Shown here: piece by piece, positions 8,044 to 17,354 of the stretch
Layout: every line of letters begins with the position of its first letter
How positions within the stretch are numbered: the stretch's first letter is position 1
Origin: Mycolicibacterium elephantis DSM 44368
Lineage (GTDB): Bacteria > Actinomycetota > Actinomycetes > Mycobacteriales > Mycobacteriaceae
Assembly: GCF_004014805.1 (NCBI RefSeq)
Contig: NZ_ATDN01000009.1
Span: forward strand, 1-64,000
DNA length: 64,000 bases
Direction: 5' to 3'
Made by a program: the position numbers and the translations under genes
The notes under the pieces: generated by a model
What the model was told of the DNA's origin: nothing
The model's input: only the letters and a program-made list of their open reading frames with translations
Databases searched by the model: none

Positions 8044-9387
8044 ATGACCGACACCTCAGATTCCTCGACCCTGTTCGGCTCCGACCAGTTCTTCCTGCGG
8101 GGCAACTACGCCCCGGTCACCGACGAACTCACCGAGTTCGGCCTGCCCGTCGAAGGAACGATCCCGCCCGAACTCGATGGCTGGTACCTGCGCAACGGGC
8201 CCAACCCGCGCCAGGCCACCGCGCACTGGTTCGTCGGCGACGGCATGATCCACGGTGTGCGGATCGAAGCCGGCCGCGCCGCGTGGTACCGCAACCGCTG
8301 GGTGCGTACCGACAGCTTCGAAAACGACTTCCCGCTCTACAACGCCGACGGCACCCGCAACCTGCGTTCCAGCGTCGCCAACACCCATGTGGTCAACCAC
8401 GCAGGCAAGACGCTGGCGCTCGTCGAGTCCTCGCTGCCCTACGAGATCACCAACGACCTGGAGACGTTGGGCGCCTACGACTTCGGCGGCAAGTTGGCCA
8501 ACTCGATGACCGCGCACCCGAAGATCTGCCCGACGACCGGGGAGATGCACTTCTTCGGCTACGGAAGCATCTTCGCGCCGCACGTCACCTATCACCGCGT
8601 CGAGGCCAACGGTGAGCTGAGCATCAACCGAGGGCTGGACGTTCCTGCGTTGACGATGATGCACGACTTCGCGTTGACCGCCAACTACGTCGTGTTCCTG
8701 GACCTGCCGATCGTGTTCGACCTCGACATCGCGATGAAGGGCGAAGCCGACATGCCGTATCGCTGGGACGACAACTACGGCGCGCGGTTCGGGGTGCTGC
8801 GCCGCGACGATCCCTTCGGTGAGGTGCGGTGGTTCGACGTCGACCCGTGCTACGTCTTCCACGTCGCCAACGCCTACGACACCGGTGGTGACCGCATCGA
8901 GCTGCACGCGATGCGGTACCCCGAATTGTGGCGTGACAGCGGCGGTTTGGACGTCGACGCGGTGTTGTGGAGCTGGAGTATCAACCTGCGGACCGGCGCG
9001 GTCACCGAGCGTCAACTCGACGACCGGCCCGTGGAGTTCCCCCGGATCGACGATCGACTGGCCACGCTGCCGGCCCGCTATTCGGTCTCGGTGGGCGACA
9101 AGAAACTGGTGCGCTACGACCTGGGCACCGGCGCCGCCGTCGAGCACGCCTTCGGCACCGCCGAATCACCCGGCGCCCCCGGTGAGGCGGTGTTCGTGCC
9201 ATCGACGTCAGGGCCCGCCGATGAGAGCAGCGGCTGGTACCTCTGCTACGTCTATGACCCGTCGCGCGACGGCAGCGACCTCGTCGTCATCGACGCATCG
9301 GACTTCGCCGGCCCGCCCGTCGCCAGAATCAAGCTGCCCCAGCGGGTTCCGTTCGGCTTCCACGGAAACTGGATCAGCGCCGGCTGA
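8044..9387 (+). CDS. Carotenoid oxygenase (RPE65/CCD family)
   Basis: A 447-residue seven-bladed propeller dioxygenase that cleaves carotenoid or stilbene-type double bonds using non-heme iron. The four iron-ligand histidines are visible in conserved settings: TAHPK (158), MMHDFALT (207), FHVANAYD (273) and GFHGNW (440). AGGAG at 8033-8037 is one base from an upstream ATG (8038) but six from ATG 8044, so 8044 is preferred. Tandem palindromes before it suggest PadR control. The M. tuberculosis counterpart would be of the Rv0654 type. Confidence 0.93.
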   Translation: MTDTSDSSTLFGSDQFFLRGNYAPVTDELTEFGLPVEGTIPPELDGWYLRNGPNPRQATAHWFVGDGMIHGVRIEAGRAAWYRNRWVRTDSFENDFPLYNADGTRNLRSSVANTHVVNHAGKTLALVESSLPYEITNDLETLGAYDFGGKLANSMTAHPKICPTTGEMHFFGYGSIFAPHVTYHRVEANGELSINRGLDVPALTMMHDFALTANYVVFLDLPIVFDLDIAMKGEADMPYRWDDNYGARFGVLRRDDPFGEVRWFDVDPCYVFHVANAYDTGGDRIELHAMRYPELWRDSGGLDVDAVLWSWSINLRTGAVTERQLDDRPVEFPRIDDRLATLPARYSVSVGDKKLVRYDLGTGAAVEHAFGTAESPGAPGEAVFVPSTSGPADESSGWYLCYVYDPSRDGSDLVVIDASDFAGPPVARIKLPQRVPFGFHGNWISAG

Positions 9388-9400
9388 CGTTCCGTTCCTC

Positions 9401-9467
9401 GGCCGCGAACGTTCCTTACCGCTCGACAAATCGCCGAATTTTCGACTGGTACGGAACGTTCGCGGCC
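9401..9467. terminator. Long inverted repeat at a convergent gene junction
   Basis: The 15-base arm at 9401-9415 is matched perfectly by 9453-9467. With one mismatch the stem extends to 20 pairs (9401-9420 with 9448-9467) around a 27-base loop. It fills the gap between the oxygenase stop and the RDD gene stop. It could be a bidirectional terminator, though no T tract follows, or a mobile-type palindrome. Confidence 0.55.
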
Positions 9468-9468
9468 G

Positions 9469-10329
9469 CTAGCTCGGGGGTGTGAAGCCGCCGGGGTCTG
9501 GCGACGGCGGCGAACTCGGCGGAGGCGGTGGAGGTGGTTGGTGTGTCGGCCACTGCGGTTGTGGGGTCGCGGGAGACGCCTTCAGTCGCGCCAGCTCCCG
9601 ACGGTGCCGCTCGGCCAGCACCGCGGCCAGCACCTGCTGCGGGGGAGTGCCGGGCGGTGGCGGGGGTGAAATCTGTGCGACGACGTCGGCGGCGATCCGG
9701 TAGGCCATCTGGTCGCGTACCGTCGGATTCAATTGCGTTGCCCGGCTGAGAAACTGCCGCGCCAGCTCCGCCTGGTCGGGGCGCAGGCCGGACAACTGCA
9801 GCGACGCCGCCCACCACGCCAGGTGTGGCGGCATCATCGGCGGTGGGGCCAGCCGCGGTGCGCGCTCGCTGATCACCACGGTGCCGGCGAAGATGTCGCC
9901 GATCCGCTTGCCCTTCGCCGACAGCAGGCTGCAGATCACCGCGGGCCCACCGGTGAACATCCAGATCTCGATCACCCCGGACAGCGCGCGAAACAGCGCC
10001 TGCCGGAAACGCTCCGGGCCTCCATCGTCGGACACCACCCGCAGCCCCATCACCAGCTTGCCCAGCGAGCGACCGCGCGTCGCCGTCTCCCAGGCCAGGG
10101 GATAGCCGACCAGCGTGACGACCGTGAAGATGATCAGCACCGCGCCCGACAACGCCGGATCGAACCGGTCCAGTGTCGAGGCCCACAGCACCACACCGGT
10201 GATGTAGAAGATCAACACCACCGTCAGGTCGATGAGCGCCGAGGCCACCCGAACCGGTAGCTGGGCGATCTGAACATCGAGGACCACGGCGTCGCCGGTG
10301 ACGACGACCGGTTGTTGCTGGCCGACCAT
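9469..10329 (-). CDS. RDD-family membrane protein, Rv3695-like
   Basis: A 286-residue protein with an RDD domain in the first 150 residues: LPVRVASALIDLTVV (Arg, Asp), three or four membrane segments, and WETATRGRSLGKLVMGLRVV. The C-terminal half is soluble and ends in a Pro-rich tail (QPPPPPPPSSPP). MVGQQQPVVVTGDAV at 10329 is taken as the start. It is divergent from the SpoIIM-like gene, 27 bases apart, and both accompany the MoxR cluster as in other mycobacteria. RDD function is poorly known; transport is often suggested. Confidence 0.88.
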   Translation of the reverse strand: MVGQQQPVVVTGDAVVLDVQIAQLPVRVASALIDLTVVLIFYITGVVLWASTLDRFDPALSGAVLIIFTVVTLVGYPLAWETATRGRSLGKLVMGLRVVSDDGGPERFRQALFRALSGVIEIWMFTGGPAVICSLLSAKGKRIGDIFAGTVVISERAPRLAPPPMMPPHLAWWAASLQLSGLRPDQAELARQFLSRATQLNPTVRDQMAYRIAADVVAQISPPPPPGTPPQQVLAAVLAERHRRELARLKASPATPQPQWPTHQPPPPPPPSSPPSPDPGGFTPPS

Positions 10330-10356
10330 GATTTGCACGCTACTAGGATTCGCGGT

Positions 10357-11349
10357 GTGGATGTCGACGCGTTCGTCCAGACGCACCGGCCGACGTGGGC
10401 CAGGCTCGAGCAGCTGGTCAAGCGGCGTCGCAGGCTGACGGGCGCCGAGGTCGACGAACTGGTCGACCTTTACCAGCGGGTGTCGACACATCTGTCGATG
10501 GTGCGCACCGCCTCCACCGACGCGGTGCTGATCGGGCGGCTGTCGAGCCTGGTAGCCCGGGCTCGGTCGGTGGTCACCGGTGCACACGCGCCGATCTGGC
10601 GGGAGTTCGCCCGGTTCTGGACGGTGTCGTTTCCCGTTGTGGCCTACCGGTCGTGGCGCTGGTGGCTGGCCACCGGGGTGGCCTTCTTCATCGTCGCCGC
10701 GTTGATCGCCGTCTGGGTGGCAGGCAGCCCCGAGGTGCGGGCCACCATCGGGACCCCCAGCGAGATCGAGCAGATGGTCAACAACGATTTCGCGTCGTAC
10801 TACAGCGAGAATCCCGCGGGGTCGTTCGCTTTGCAGGTGTGGGTCAACAATGCGTGGATCGCGGTGCAGTGCATAGCGTTTGCCATCCTGCTCGGAATCC
10901 CGATTCCGTACATCGTGTTTCAGAACGCCGCCAACCTCGGGGTGGCCGCGGGTCTGATGTTCGGAGCCGGTAAGGGCGACATCTTCCTCGGACTGATCAC
11001 CCCGCACGGGCTGATCGAACTCACCGCGGTGTTCCTGGCCGCTGCCGTCGGGATGCGGCTGGGCTGGTCGGTGGTGGCACCGGGTGACCGGCCGCGAACG
11101 CAGGTGTTAGCCGAACAGGGCCGCGCGGTCGGCGCGGTCGCCATCGGACTGGTGGCGGTGCTGCTGGTCGCGGGGCTGGTCGAGGCGCTGGTGACGCCCT
11201 CGCCGTTGCCGACGGTTGTCCGCGTCGCCATCGGTGTGGCCGTCGAAGTCGCGTTCCTGGCCTACATCGTGTACTTCGGCCGGAAGGCCGCGCGGGCCGG
11301 AGAGACCGGTGATCTCGAGGACGCCCCCGACGTCGTCCCCACCCGCTAA
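10357..11349 (+). CDS. Stage II sporulation protein M family membrane protein, Rv3694c-like
   Basis: A 330-residue integral membrane protein of the SpoIIM/DUF95 family. Residues 1-95 are soluble (VDVDAFVQTHRPTWARLE); then come about five membrane segments with the GLITPHGLIELTAVFLA motif typical of the family. GTG 10357 is the start. Members usually sit beside MoxR/DUF58/RDD genes, as here. Mycobacteria do not sporulate, so the name is historical; the role is unknown, probably in the envelope. Confidence 0.9.
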   Translation: MDVDAFVQTHRPTWARLEQLVKRRRRLTGAEVDELVDLYQRVSTHLSMVRTASTDAVLIGRLSSLVARARSVVTGAHAPIWREFARFWTVSFPVVAYRSWRWWLATGVAFFIVAALIAVWVAGSPEVRATIGTPSEIEQMVNNDFASYYSENPAGSFALQVWVNNAWIAVQCIAFAILLGIPIPYIVFQNAANLGVAAGLMFGAGKGDIFLGLITPHGLIELTAVFLAAAVGMRLGWSVVAPGDRPRTQVLAEQGRAVGAVAIGLVAVLLVAGLVEALVTPSPLPTVVRVAIGVAVEVAFLAYIVYFGRKAARAGETGDLEDAPDVVPTR

Positions 11350-11369
11350 CCCGCGCGCGTCATGCAGCG

Positions 11370-11427
11370 CGAGCAGACGTGAAAACCCCCGAAAGCAGCG
11401 ATTTTTGGGGGTTTTCGCGTCTGCTCG
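11370..11427. terminator. Bidirectional stem-loop terminator
   Basis: 21-base arms at 11370-11390 and 11407-11427 pair with a single T/G mismatch. The stem top has A5 and C5/G5 runs, and the unpaired centre contains a T run. It lies between the convergent stops of the SpoIIM-like and DUF58 genes and probably ends both transcripts. Confidence 0.75.
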
Positions 11428-11440
11428 CCGAAAAAAGGCG

Positions 11441-12763
11441 TCACAGGCGGCCGGCGGCTTTCATCGCCAGATAGTGGTCTGCCAGCGCCGGTGCGAGGTC
11501 TTCGGGGGGTGCGTCGACGACGTCGACGCCCGCGCGCAGCAGCCGGGCCGCGATCGATCGCCGGTCGTTGCGGGCGCGTTCGGCCGCGGCCGCGTCGTAC
11601 ACCTGCGCGGCGTCGGCACGCCCGGCCGCCAGCTTCTCCACCCGCGGATCGGCCACCGCCGCGATGAGCACCTCGTGCTTGGCCGACAACTGGGGCAGGA
11701 CGCCCATCAGCCCCTCGTCGAGCGCCGACGCGTTGAGGTCGGTGAGCAACACCACGAACGCGCGTCGGCGCACTCGCCGCTGCACCGCCGAAACCATCGC
11801 CCGGGCATCGGATTCGACCAGAGCGGGCTCCAGCGGCGCCATCGCCTCGACCAACTGGGCGAGCAGTTCGGTGCGTGACGCGTTGAACACCGCCGCGCGG
11901 GTCACCCGGTCGTGGGCCAGAAAGTCGACATGATCGCCCGCCCTGGACGCCAGCGCCGCCAGCAGGAGTGCAGCATCCATGAACCAGTCCAGCCGGGGCC
12001 AGCCCGCAGGGTCGTGGGCGGTCGGGTCCACGCCGACGCGACCGGCCGACGTGCGTCCGGTGTCGAGCACGATGACCACCCGCTGGTCTCGCTCCGGGCG
12101 CCAGGTGCGCACCACGACGTCGCCGCCACGAGCCGTGGCGCGCCAGTCGATCGAGCGGACATCGTCGCCGACGACATACTCGCGCAGCGAATCGAACTCG
12201 GTGCCCTGACCGCGGATCAGCACTGGTGTATTACCCTCCAGTTCGCGTAGCCTGGCCAGCCGCGACGGAAGGTGCTTGCGGGAGAGAAACGGCGGCAGTA
12301 TCCGGATCCGCCAGGGCACCCGGTGCGAGGTCTGCCTGCCCGCCAGCCCCAGCGGCCCCACCGAGCGCGCGGTGACCAGGTCCGAAGTCTGATCGCCACG
12401 GCGCACCGGCGACAGTATTGTCACGAGCCGAACCTGTTGCCCCGCCGTCACATCGACCGTGTGTGTGCGGGGGCGCGCCCGGCCGCTCGGGGGCCACGCG
12501 TCGCGGATGACACCGCGCAGCCGCCGTCGGCCGAGGTTCTCGACGACCAACACGGCCGCCACCGGCTGGCCCAACCTCGCAGCGGTATCACCGGACCGTT
12601 CGAAACGCAGCCGACGCGGGCTCGCCGCCAACGCGCCATCGATCGCCATCGCCCCGACCAGCACCGCCAGTAGCACAGCGAAAGTTTCTGCCGGCCAAGG
12701 TGAAACCGCGATCGGCAGAACCAGAAGAAGCGCGACCAGGCCGGTACGGCGGGTGAGAACCAC
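11441..12763 (-). CDS. DUF58 domain protein of the MoxR cluster, Rv3693-like
   Basis: A 440-residue protein starting with GTG at 12763, which shares one base with the moxR stop (translational coupling). Two membrane segments occupy residues 5-50, followed by a beta-rich region, the DUF58 signature FDSLREYVVGDDVRSIDWRA, and a von Willebrand A-like domain (VVIVLDTGRTS, a degenerate metal-site DxGxS). DUF58/VWA proteins act with MoxR AAA+ ATPases in chaperone-like assembly or activation of envelope complexes. Last gene of the five-gene operon. Confidence 0.92.
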   Translation of the reverse strand: MVLTRRTGLVALLLVLPIAVSPWPAETFAVLLAVLVGAMAIDGALAASPRRLRFERSGDTAARLGQPVAAVLVVENLGRRRLRGVIRDAWPPSGRARPRTHTVDVTAGQQVRLVTILSPVRRGDQTSDLVTARSVGPLGLAGRQTSHRVPWRIRILPPFLSRKHLPSRLARLRELEGNTPVLIRGQGTEFDSLREYVVGDDVRSIDWRATARGGDVVVRTWRPERDQRVVIVLDTGRTSAGRVGVDPTAHDPAGWPRLDWFMDAALLLAALASRAGDHVDFLAHDRVTRAAVFNASRTELLAQLVEAMAPLEPALVESDARAMVSAVQRRVRRRAFVVLLTDLNASALDEGLMGVLPQLSAKHEVLIAAVADPRVEKLAAGRADAAQVYDAAAAERARNDRRSIAARLLRAGVDVVDAPPEDLAPALADHYLAMKAAGRL

Positions 12764-13737
12764 TAGCGCGGCACCGGTACGGCCGCGAGGATGGCGTCCA
12801 GCACAGTGTCGGGATGCGCGCCCTCGAGCTCGGCCTCCGGCCGCAGTTGGATCCGGTGTCGCAGCGTGGACCGCGACATCGCCTTGACGTCGTCGGGGGT
12901 CACGTAGTTGCGGCCGGACAGCCAGGCCCACGACCGGGCGGTGGCCAACAACGCCGTCGCCCCGCGCGGTGACACACCCAGCTGAAGCGCCGGCGAATTC
13001 CTTGTCGCCGCGGCGATGTCGACGATGTAGCCGAGCACCTCATCGGCAACCAACACCTGCCGCACGGCTTCGCGCCCGGCGCGCAGATCAGCGGCGCCGG
13101 CGACGGGCCGAACGGCCGACAGATCCCGGGGATCGAAGCCGCGGGCGTGCCGGTCCAGGATCGCGATCTCCTGCTCGCGGCTGGGCAGCGGAACGTTGAG
13201 CTTGAGCAGGAACCGGTCCAGCTGGGCCTCGGGCAGCTGATAGGTGCCCTCGTACTCGATCGGGTTCTGCGTGGCCGCGACGATGAACGGATCGGGCAGC
13301 GGCCGGGCCTCGCCCTCGACACTGACCTGACGTTCCTCCATCGCCTCCAGCAGGGCCGCCTGGGTCTTCGGTGGAGTGCGGTTGATCTCGTCGGCCAACA
13401 ACAGGTTGGTGAACACCGGCCCTGCATGGAACTCGAATTCGGCTGTGCGGGCGTCATACACCAGCGACCCGGTGATGTCGCCGGGCATCAGGTCCGGGGT
13501 GAACTGGACGCGTTTGAAGTCGAGTTGCAATGCCGCGGCCAGCGCGCGGACCAACAGGGTCTTGGCCACGCCGGGTACGCCTTCGAGTAGCACGTGCCCC
13601 CGGCACAGCAGCGCGATCACCAGTCCGCTGACGACGGCGTCCTGCCCGACGACGGCCTTGGCGATCTCCGTGCGCAGCGCCAGCAGGGCGTTTCGCGCTT
13701 GTTCCGATTCGGCTGTCGGGCTAGCTGGCTGAGTCAC
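12763..13737 (-). CDS. moxR2: MoxR-family AAA+ ATPase
   Basis: A 324-residue cytosolic AAA+ ATPase. Walker A is GVPGVAKT (53-60), Walker B LLLADEINR (112-120), followed by sensor 1 FIVAATQNPIEYEGTY, an arginine finger region QLDRFLL and sensor 2 GVSPRGA. It probably remodels protein targets together with the DUF58 protein. GTG 13737 overlaps the upstream stop in a GTGA arrangement. It matches Rv3692 moxR2 by neighbourhood. Confidence 0.93.
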   Translation of the reverse strand: MTQPASPTAESEQARNALLALRTEIAKAVVGQDAVVSGLVIALLCRGHVLLEGVPGVAKTLLVRALAAALQLDFKRVQFTPDLMPGDITGSLVYDARTAEFEFHAGPVFTNLLLADEINRTPPKTQAALLEAMEERQVSVEGEARPLPDPFIVAATQNPIEYEGTYQLPEAQLDRFLLKLNVPLPSREQEIAILDRHARGFDPRDLSAVRPVAGAADLRAGREAVRQVLVADEVLGYIVDIAAATRNSPALQLGVSPRGATALLATARSWAWLSGRNYVTPDDVKAMSRSTLRHRIQLRPEAELEGAHPDTVLDAILAAVPVPR

Positions 13738-14897
13738 GACTGTGCGACCTGCCTTTCGAGGTTGTCGAGTTCACGGGCGAGGTTTACCAGATGGCTGTCG
13801 TCGGCCGGCGGCGGACCGAACAGTGTGTGCGCCACCTGCTGCGGGGGTAGCCCGCAGCGTTCGGCGACCGACTGCACGATCGCGGTCGAGTCGGCGCCGC
13901 GGCCGAGGCCGAGCCGAGGCACCATCCGCTGCAGGGTGGCCGTCCGCAACGCGTCGGCGGCGCGGTCCCGTGAGCGGGTGGACCGATACAGCCTGCCGAG
14001 GCCTTCGACGGTCTCCGACGCGCGCACCACCACGGGAATCTTCTCCGCGACCAGGGGCCCGACGCGACGGCCCTTCCAGAAGGCCAGCAGGACCACGACG
14101 AGGCCGAGCTGCCACACGATCCAATTGACGCGGTCCGGGATCATGTCGAAAATACTTGCTGCGCCGTCGGATTCACCTTCTAGACGCTGCGGCGCGTACC
14201 AGATCACACGCGGATTGGTGCCGACGAGGTTCATCGCCAACGCCGCGTTGCCCTGCTTGAGCAGCCCGCCGTTGGTCATGAAGTCGGCGCTGCCCACGAC
14301 GGTGATGACCCGTCCGTCGTCGGTGTAACGCACCAGCGCCCCGCCATAGCACCGGGTCACGGCGGCGTCACCGGCCGCCTCGTAGGCGTCGCTGATGCCG
14401 AACTGCACTGTGCCGGCGCGGGTGGCCTCCCGCAGGTCGCAGTTCGGCGCGTCGTCACCGTAGGTTGTCGAACCGCTGCGCTCGACCTCCGGCGCCAGCG
14501 CCTCGCGGGTACGCGATATCGGTTGCACGACAAGACGATCCCCAGGAAGTGCGGCCAGCCGCCGCAGGATGTCCTCGTCGACCAGGAAATAGGTTTGCAC
14601 CACCACGATCAGCGTGTCGGGTCCGGCCGCCGCTTCGACCGCGGCGATATCCGGCGCCTCGACCACGTCGACACCCTGTTCGCGCACCACGGTGACCAAC
14701 GCCCGCGCGCCGTCCGCCGATGTGGAGGTGGCTTCCATCCGCCCGCCAGGTGTCGGCGTCATCAGATACGTGGTCAGCAGCGCGAGGCCGACGATGACGA
14801 GGAGCGCGAGCACCACCCACCGGGCACCGCGTAACCGTTGCCGCAGTGGGGGCGCCACGACGGAGTCGGGCACCGCCTGGTCGGTGGCTGCGGTCAT
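13734..14897 (-). CDS. DUF4350 membrane protein, Rv3691-like
   Basis: A 387-residue protein starting MTAATDQAVPDSVV at 14897, with a 4-base ATGA overlap with the upstream gene. A membrane segment at about 30-50 is followed by a periplasmic DUF4350 domain (GARALVTVVREQGVDV, VLVGSADFMTNGGL-type strand), a second membrane segment (NWIVWQLGLVVVLLAFW) and a cytosolic helical tail. DUF4350 is found next to MoxR and DUF58. Enzymatic function is not known. Confidence 0.9.
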   Translation of the reverse strand: MTAATDQAVPDSVVAPPLRQRLRGARWVVLALLVIVGLALLTTYLMTPTPGGRMEATSTSADGARALVTVVREQGVDVVEAPDIAAVEAAAGPDTLIVVVQTYFLVDEDILRRLAALPGDRLVVQPISRTREALAPEVERSGSTTYGDDAPNCDLREATRAGTVQFGISDAYEAAGDAAVTRCYGGALVRYTDDGRVITVVGSADFMTNGGLLKQGNAALAMNLVGTNPRVIWYAPQRLEGESDGAASIFDMIPDRVNWIVWQLGLVVVLLAFWKGRRVGPLVAEKIPVVVRASETVEGLGRLYRSTRSRDRAADALRTATLQRMVPRLGLGRGADSTAIVQSVAERCGLPPQQVAHTLFGPPPADDSHLVNLARELDNLERQVAQS

Positions 14898-15550
14898 CGC
14901 ACCTCCGCCCAGCCGTCGGTGGATACCGGTGTCACCGCCCCGCCCGCGCCTGATGCCGGATGGGTGCGTCTGAGCCGGTCGTCGAGGTCGACGATGAGTC
15001 GGTAGGCGGCCTCGGTACCAGGTCGCTCGCCGTAGGTGACGTCGTTGAAAGCGGTTGCGGCCACGTGCAGTTGGTCGGCGAGTTCCGGCAGCACCCGTCC
15101 GGCGTCGCGGGCGAGTTCGGTGGCTGTTCGCCCGGGGACGGGTTCGAGCACCGCCGACTCTTCGAGTTGGCGGGCGACGGCGCGCAGCCGGTGGCGGATC
15201 GCCGGCGCCCAATCACCGGCGGCGGCAAACTGTTCCGCCGTCCGGCGGTGCTGGGCCGCGCTCAGGTCGTACCCGGAGAGCACCGCGTGCTCGCCGGATC
15301 GTGCGGTGCGCATGGTGTGGCGAATCACGCGGACCGCGACGATCAGCGCCACCGCCACCAGGATCCCGAGGACTGTGATGGTCAGCCAGCCGCCCGGCAT
15401 CGAGGACGCCTCGCTGAGCAGCCGATAAAGCAGGTCGTTGAACCAGTCCTCGATGCGGTCGGACAGTGACGCCTTGGGGTAGATGGGCTTTGCGAGTTCG
15501 CGCTGCGCGATTTCGTGGGCGGCATCGCGGTCGATATCTATCGTCAGCAC
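14894..15550 (-). CDS. DUF4129 membrane protein, Rv3690-like
   Basis: A 218-residue protein with GTG start 15550, two bases after the upstream stop. A 50-residue N-terminal part precedes one membrane segment (WLTITVLGILVAVALIVA); the C-terminal half is the helical DUF4129 region with RHRLRAVARQLEE and GRTATELAR. DUF4129 also occurs at the C-terminus of transglutaminase-like proteins in MoxR clusters. Expressed with its neighbours, given the overlaps. Confidence 0.88.
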   Translation of the reverse strand: MLTIDIDRDAAHEIAQRELAKPIYPKASLSDRIEDWFNDLLYRLLSEASSMPGGWLTITVLGILVAVALIVAVRVIRHTMRTARSGEHAVLSGYDLSAAQHRRTAEQFAAAGDWAPAIRHRLRAVARQLEESAVLEPVPGRTATELARDAGRVLPELADQLHVAATAFNDVTYGERPGTEAAYRLIVDLDDRLRRTHPASGAGGAVTPVSTDGWAEVR

Positions 15551-15551
15551 G

Positions 15552-16763
15552 TCAGCTCTGGCCGGTCAGCCACAAATGGTCGGTCGATTCGGCCGGGGCG
15601 CCGGGCCCGTAGCCGGCGCCGGTCTGCAACACCAGGTCGAACGCCTCGGTGCGGATCCTGGCGTCGGTGTACTGCAGCACCACCACACCGGCATTGAACG
15701 GTGAGGTGATGATCTGTCCGATCGCACTGCCGACGGACAGCAGGACCAGCGCGACCAACGCCATCACCGTGGATGACGCGGCCATCATGAGCATCTGACC
15801 ACCGAAGCTGAACGGGATCGCGACCGCGACAGCGATCATCTGCGCGACGATGGCGGCCAGCAGTCGGATGCCCAGCACCCGCCAGAAGTTCGGCTTGACC
15901 AACCGGAACGACCGCAGCACGGCCGCGACGATGCCGTGGCGCTCCAGCACGATGATCGCCGGCACGAAAGTCAGCATGGTGCCGAGGTAGAACAACGCCG
16001 CGATGAGCCCGAACACGAGCGGAACGGCCAACACAACCGCCGCCGCGCCGCCCGCGGCGAATCCGATCCACGCGATGAGCCCCACCACTGCGGCGATCAA
16101 CAGGACGGCGCCGAGCACCTCGAGCACGGAGAAGCCGATCAACGCCCACAACCGGCCCCGAAGGCGTTGCCACGCTTGTCCGATGGTGATGCCGGCGCCG
16201 AACACCGCACGGCCCACGACGACGGTGAGCAGGCCGCTCAGCAAGATGGCAGCCAGCCCGCTGGCGACGCCGCCGGCGATACTCGACAGCGAGGAGCCGA
16301 GCAGTAAGTCGGTCGAAACCTCTTCACCGCTGAGTGCCGGGTCGAGCTGTCCCGCGACGGCCAGCGGCCCCACCGACAACACGAGCGCGAGCAGTTGGGT
16401 GATCACGACCACGACGGTGGTCAGCCCCAGGGTCGCCTTGGGGTTGGCGCGGATGTAGGTGATGGCGCCGTTGAAGATGTCTGCCAGTGTCAGCGGCCGC
16501 AGCGGGATGACGCCGGGCCGAAGCGGCGGTGGGGCGCCGTAACCGGGTGGGACACCGTACCCGGGCGCACCGTACCCAGGTGGCACGCCGTAACCGGGCG
16601 GCGGCCCGTAACCAGGCGGCGCACCGTAACCGGGTCCGGCATAAGGCGGCGCGCCGTAACCCGGCGGCGGATAGCCCGGCGGATATCCGGGCGTCCCGTA
16701 TCCGGGTGGATAACCCGACGTCGGTGGGCCGGGCATGGCGGGTCCACCGGCGGGGTTACTCAT
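15552..16763 (-). CDS. Multi-pass membrane protein with Pro/Gly/Tyr-rich N-terminus, Rv3689-like
   Basis: A 403-residue protein. Residues 1-80 are repeats of the PPGYGAP/PGYGVPP type; the rest carries about six membrane segments and the LTLADIFNGAITYIRANP start typical of the glycerophosphoryl diester phosphodiesterase membrane domain (DUF7544/GPDPase_memb). ATG 16763 has AGGA eight bases upstream, better than an ATG three codons earlier. First gene of the MoxR operon. It has no phosphodiesterase catalytic domain, so the role is unknown. Confidence 0.85.
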   Translation of the reverse strand: MSNPAGGPAMPGPPTSGYPPGYGTPGYPPGYPPPGYGAPPYAGPGYGAPPGYGPPPGYGVPPGYGAPGYGVPPGYGAPPPLRPGVIPLRPLTLADIFNGAITYIRANPKATLGLTTVVVVITQLLALVLSVGPLAVAGQLDPALSGEEVSTDLLLGSSLSSIAGGVASGLAAILLSGLLTVVVGRAVFGAGITIGQAWQRLRGRLWALIGFSVLEVLGAVLLIAAVVGLIAWIGFAAGGAAAVVLAVPLVFGLIAALFYLGTMLTFVPAIIVLERHGIVAAVLRSFRLVKPNFWRVLGIRLLAAIVAQMIAVAVAIPFSFGGQMLMMAASSTVMALVALVLLSVGSAIGQIITSPFNAGVVVLQYTDARIRTEAFDLVLQTGAGYGPGAPAESTDHLWLTGQS

Positions 16764-16843
16764 GGTCACCATCCTGTCGGCCGCGGCGCGAATTGACAAC
16801 GTCGTCGGCAGCGACGCGCCGTCGTCGGCGTAGGTTTGGCCTC

Positions 16844-17317
16844 ATGTCCGAAACCCCGACACTCAAGAAGCGGTTGCGCGCGGACCTGACGGCAGCGATG
16901 AAGGCACAGGACAAACTGCGCACCGCGACGCTGCGGATGCTGCTCACCGCGATCGGAAACGAGGAGGTGGCGGGCAAGACCGCGCGGGAGTTGACCGACG
17001 ACGAGGTGCTCAAGGTGCTGGCCAGGGAGTCCAAGAAGCGTGGCGAGGCGGCCGAGATCTACACCCAGCACGGCCGCGGCGAGCTGGCCGCCAACGAGCA
17101 CGCCGAGGCGCGCGTCATCGACGAGTATCTGCCGACGCCGCTCACCGACGCCGAACTGGCCGACGTCGTCGACACGGCGATCGCGCAAGTCGCCGAGGAG
17201 ATCGGGGAACGGCCGAGCATGAAGCAGATGGGCCAGGTGATGAAGGCGGCGACGGCCATCGCCGCAGGTAAGGCCGACGGCGCCCGCCTCGCCGCGGCGG
17301 TCAAAGCCCGGCTGTAG
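16844..17317 (+). CDS. GatB/YqeY domain protein, Rv3688c-like
   Basis: A 157-residue YqeY protein: LKKRLRADLTAAMKAQDK, LRMLLTAIGNEE, RAEAAEIYTQHGR-type helix and the C-terminal SMKQMGQVMKA. YqeY resembles the tRNA-binding tail of GatB, but the amidotransferase itself is not encoded here; its role is unproven. Divergent from the MoxR operon, with 80 bases between starts. Confidence 0.93.
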   Translation: MSETPTLKKRLRADLTAAMKAQDKLRTATLRMLLTAIGNEEVAGKTARELTDDEVLKVLARESKKRGEAAEIYTQHGRGELAANEHAEARVIDEYLPTPLTDAELADVVDTAIAQVAEEIGERPSMKQMGQVMKAATAIAAGKADGARLAAAVKARL

Positions 17318-17354
17318 CCGGTTTTCCGGGAAGGCGCCCGGGTACCCAGAAGCC

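Noticed and set aside
16490..16750. Short tandem repeats suggestive of a CRISPR or satellite
   Set aside because: They encode the Pro-Gly-Tyr repeats of the membrane protein at 15552-16763; units vary and there are no spacers.
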